From Amyelois transitella (taxonomy: Eukaryota > Arthropoda > Insecta > Lepidoptera > Pyralidae), in the NCBI RefSeq assembly GCF_032362555.1, contig NC_083536.1, positions 9,052,001 to 9,116,000 of the forward strand: 64,000 bases of DNA, given 5' to 3'. Below, piece by piece: positions 61,690-64,000 of the stretch. The position numbers were made by a program, and so were the translations under genes. The notes beneath the pieces are model-generated. The model was given only the letters and a program-made list of their open reading frames with translations. It searched no databases and had not been told where the DNA came from. The stretch's first letter is position 1. Each line of letters starts with the position of its first letter.

Positions 61690-62435
61690 CTAGCTATTGC
61701 CCGCGACTTCGTACGCGTGGAGGAGTCGCAAATCCCACAGGAATTATAGTCTATGTGGCATTTATGAAAAGTACCCGACGACATTCTCCAGACTGTTCTT
61801 AGTCCACGCAAATAATAAACCTTGCAAGCCACGCCTCTCTTCCTCGCAGCGTCATGTTTTGCACATCATGCGCCGCGGGTGAATTTTTTATCGGTGTTAT
61901 TTTAAATTGTTATATTTTCTAAGATGTCCATTGAAATTAAGTGATATAAAAGACAATTTTGTTCACAATTAAGTATTTTTAACCAACAATACATTTATTT
62001 GGATAAAGATTAATATTATTAGGTTTAAACAACTCTTAACAAATAATGCATTAATTTCGACCAAATTTGATAATCATAAAAACGGTTCTAGTGAGTTAAT
62101 CTTAAAAGATAGACATATATTGTGGAGGACATTTTTTAGATAATTTCAAGATGAATAATTCTTTCATACATATATTTTTGGTATCTTGAACCGTTTTCGC
62201 AGCGCACGTAACGGAAGCCCTCAAGGATGAATAATTTGCCTGTTTTTTTTTTCACATTTTCATTTATTTCTTCTCTCCTAGTAGTTGCAGCGTGATGTTA
62301 TATAGCCTAAAGCCTACCTCGATAAATGGTCTATTCAGCACAAAAATATTTTTTTAATTTGAAAAAGTTGTTCTTGAGATAAGCACGTTCAAATAAACAA
62401 ACAAACTCTTCAAGTTTATAATATTAGTATAGATT
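61690..62435 (+). repeat. Interspersed repeat ending in TTTATAATATTAGTATAGA
   Basis: Starts CTAGCTATTGCCCGCGACTT and ends TTTATAATATTAGTATAGAT, the same end signature as 13291-13512. About 740 bp, no ORF of note. Confidence 0.55.
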
Positions 62436-62585
62436 TAGCAAACGAAGCGAAGCTAGCTATTTAAACGAAACAACCAATGAAATGAACGAACAAATTTATT
62501 AAATAGTAAACAAAACCAAATGAGATAGTTAACTTGCGCGAGCGGAATCAATGAAACCTCTTATGAGCTGGTGAGAAAATATTCA

Positions 62586-62673
62586 TAACATACATATTAT
62601 CACGTCTATATCCATTGCGGGTTAGACAGAGCCAACAGTCTTTAAAAGACTGATAGGCCACGTTCAGCTATTC
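62586..62673 (-). repeat. Family F repeat fragment
   Basis: ACATACATATTATCACGTC at the tail side and GACAGAGCCAACAGTCTTTA in the core match the element at 54032-54314. Confidence 0.65.
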
Positions 62674-62749
62674 ATAACGCGATTTAAAATACACGCAGGC
62701 GCCATCTAGTGATTATGTTCAAAAGTTTTAAAACAGTATTTCTTTGCTT

Positions 62750-63436
62750 TTTAATTATTTTTTTTACTTTTACTTTTTACTAATCACTAATATAAATCCA
62801 AAATTTTATGGCGCATACTTCAAAAACGACGAAGTTTCATACAAACTTGCAACCCCTATTTCACCATTGGGAAAGAATTTTTAAAATTCCTTTCTTAGCA
62901 GACGTCTCCAAGTCATAATCTACCATCCTGCCATCTTGTATCTCCATTGATTGTAAATTCACTCCGCGCATTTAGCGCCATCTATGAAAGACTGCACAGG
63001 TTTTTCGCTAATTCCACGGGAACGATTGTTGTTTTCATAATGAAAGGTACCCTATGTCCTCCTCCATACTATGAACTATACTTATATATGCGAAATTTCA
63101 AGAAGATTGGTTGTGTAGATATCGCGTGAAAAGAAAACAAACAAACAAACTTACTTTCGCATTTTTAATATTAGTTAGGATAAAATGCTATTTTTTAAAT
63201 CATTTTTTTAATAATCAAAATAAATATAATAATTAATTATTTATAGCTTTTAATATCGATTGAAAAATGACGAAGTTCCAAACAAACTTGCACCCCCTAT
63301 TTCATCCCCTTGGGATAGAATTTCAGGATAAAAAGTAGCCTATATTCTAATCCAGGTTACTAACTATATCTGTGTCGAATTTCGTTCAGATCCGTTCGAT
63401 AGATTTTGCGTGATGCGCGTACAAACATACAGACAG

Positions 63437-63477
<41 letters not shown>

Positions 63478-63530
63478 AATTCTAAAAAAAATTGATTTGG
63501 CTTCTATTGACCCTAAAAAGACCCCTTATA
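62750..63530 (+). repeat. Two further TAG-type repeat tails and a CAGA microsatellite
   Basis: 63060-63177 (CAAGAAGATTGGTTGTGTAG ... AACAAACAAACTTAC) and 63270-63480 (TTCGTTCAGATCCGTTCGAT ... ) are 3' portions of related interspersed repeats. 63428-63474 is a CAGA tandem repeat. No coding sequence seen between 61600 and 63784. Confidence 0.5.
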
Positions 63531-63784
63531 TTTTTTTTTCTTAAATATCTTTAATGTACAGACACAGTTCAGTTACAGTTTTATTATATGTATGGATGGA
63601 TAAGTAATAATAATATAATGCGATTGCTAATTACAAGACTTCACAAGTAGAATTGCAACCATGGAAAGATTTACACAAAAACTGCGTCATGACGTATGTA
63701 CATAGATAATTGTATAAATGAACATATAGTAAAAGAACAGATAAAAGCAATATACTTATTAAATATCATTAAAAAAGAATCCAC

Positions 63785-64000
63785 TCAGTAAACAACTAAC
63801 TGTTTTTTACTACTGTGGAATAGGTCGAGCCGATGGGAGTATTTATTGAAGTGCTTAGCAGCACGTACAGAGAAGGAGTTCTGTCTATATTTAGTCCTAC
63901 TAAATGGAACGCGAAGTAGCGGTCGTTGTCTATAATGAAATAAATCAGTTCTAAGTTGTATTTTGGAGAGGAGCTCCGGGCAGTCCACTGAGCCTTTGGC
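63785..64000 (-). CDS. C-terminal end of a LINE ORF2 (partial, runs off the right edge)
   Basis: The frame is open from the window edge to the stop at 63785: DCPELLSKIQLRTDLFHYRQ, RPLLRVPFSRTKYRQNSFSV and AAKHFNKYSHRLDLF. The pattern of an R-rich stretch followed by SFSVRAAKHFNK is the usual end of Jockey/CR1-like ORF2 proteins (compare FSVQAVKLWN in LINE-A). About 72 codons visible. The 3' UTR lies left of it (63540-63784). Confidence 0.65.
   Translation of the reverse strand, partial: AKGSVDCPELLSKIQLRTDLFHYRQRPLLRVPFSRTKYRQNSFSVRAAKHFNKYSHRLDLFHSSKKQLVVY

Noticed and set aside
1-64000. tRNA or rRNA genes
   Set aside because: No cloverleaf box A/box B pair or rRNA-like stretch stood out; the only tRNA-related sequence is the primer-binding site.

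Overview
The window looks like a transposon-packed stretch of insect nuclear DNA, most likely from a moth or butterfly. It is AT-rich. It carries CR1/Jockey-like, RTE-like and I-like LINEs, Ty3/gypsy and BEL/Pao LTR elements, mariner, a Harbinger, a hAT-type MITE and the TAG...TTTATAATATTAGTRTAGA interspersed repeats that are common in Lepidoptera. I found no convincing single-copy host gene. Almost every long open frame belongs to a mobile element, and much of the order is explained by insertions nested inside one another, several with target-site duplications (TSDs) readable directly.

Left third (1-18.4 kb). An old Polinton/Maverick (adintovirus-like) DNA virus-transposon lies on the minus strand. 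Its virion-building genes can be followed right to left: packaging ATPase, a conserved Polinton protein, adenovirus-type cysteine protease, minor capsid protein, a tiny ORF and the N-terminus of the major capsid protein. It is broken by (a) a Daphne-like LINE with open ORF1 and ORF2 (1-3.38 kb), inserted in the capsid gene; (b) an apparently intact LINE, here called LINE-A (4705-9373), inserted in the protease; and (c) an RTE-like LINE-C (10652-17260), which is itself split by a Harbinger transposon (10827-15857) that holds a mariner (11901-13219) and a hAT-type MITE (14776-15419).

Middle (18.4-43 kb). LINE fragments lie in both orientations: a CR1-like element with an SGNH-like ORF1, a chimeric LINE-A copy, LINE-B split by an internally deleted RTE, and a LINE-A copy split by a nearly intact PHD-finger CR1-like LINE-D. 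Between them sits a gypsy-type element (23342-27558) whose pol has collapsed to a protease-RT-integrase fusion.

Right third (40.3-64 kb). A second PHD-finger LINE (LINE-E) is split by a complete errantivirus-type gypsy element (43235-51683) with identical LTRs, a 4-bp TSD, open gag, pol and env, a TTTAAAC slippery site at the gag stop and plausible env splice sites. Beyond it are a BEL/Pao remnant split by a second LINE-C copy, an I-like LINE split by a 1.9-kb DNA transposon with about 470-bp inverted repeats, tails of further repeats, and a LINE running off the right edge.

Most Polinton, gag and LINE frames carry single-base shifts or stops, while the errantivirus, LINE-A at 4.7-9.4 kb and the Daphne-like LINE do not. 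The decay therefore looks biological and layered in time rather than a sequencing artefact. Family assignments are from recognised motifs, not searches.
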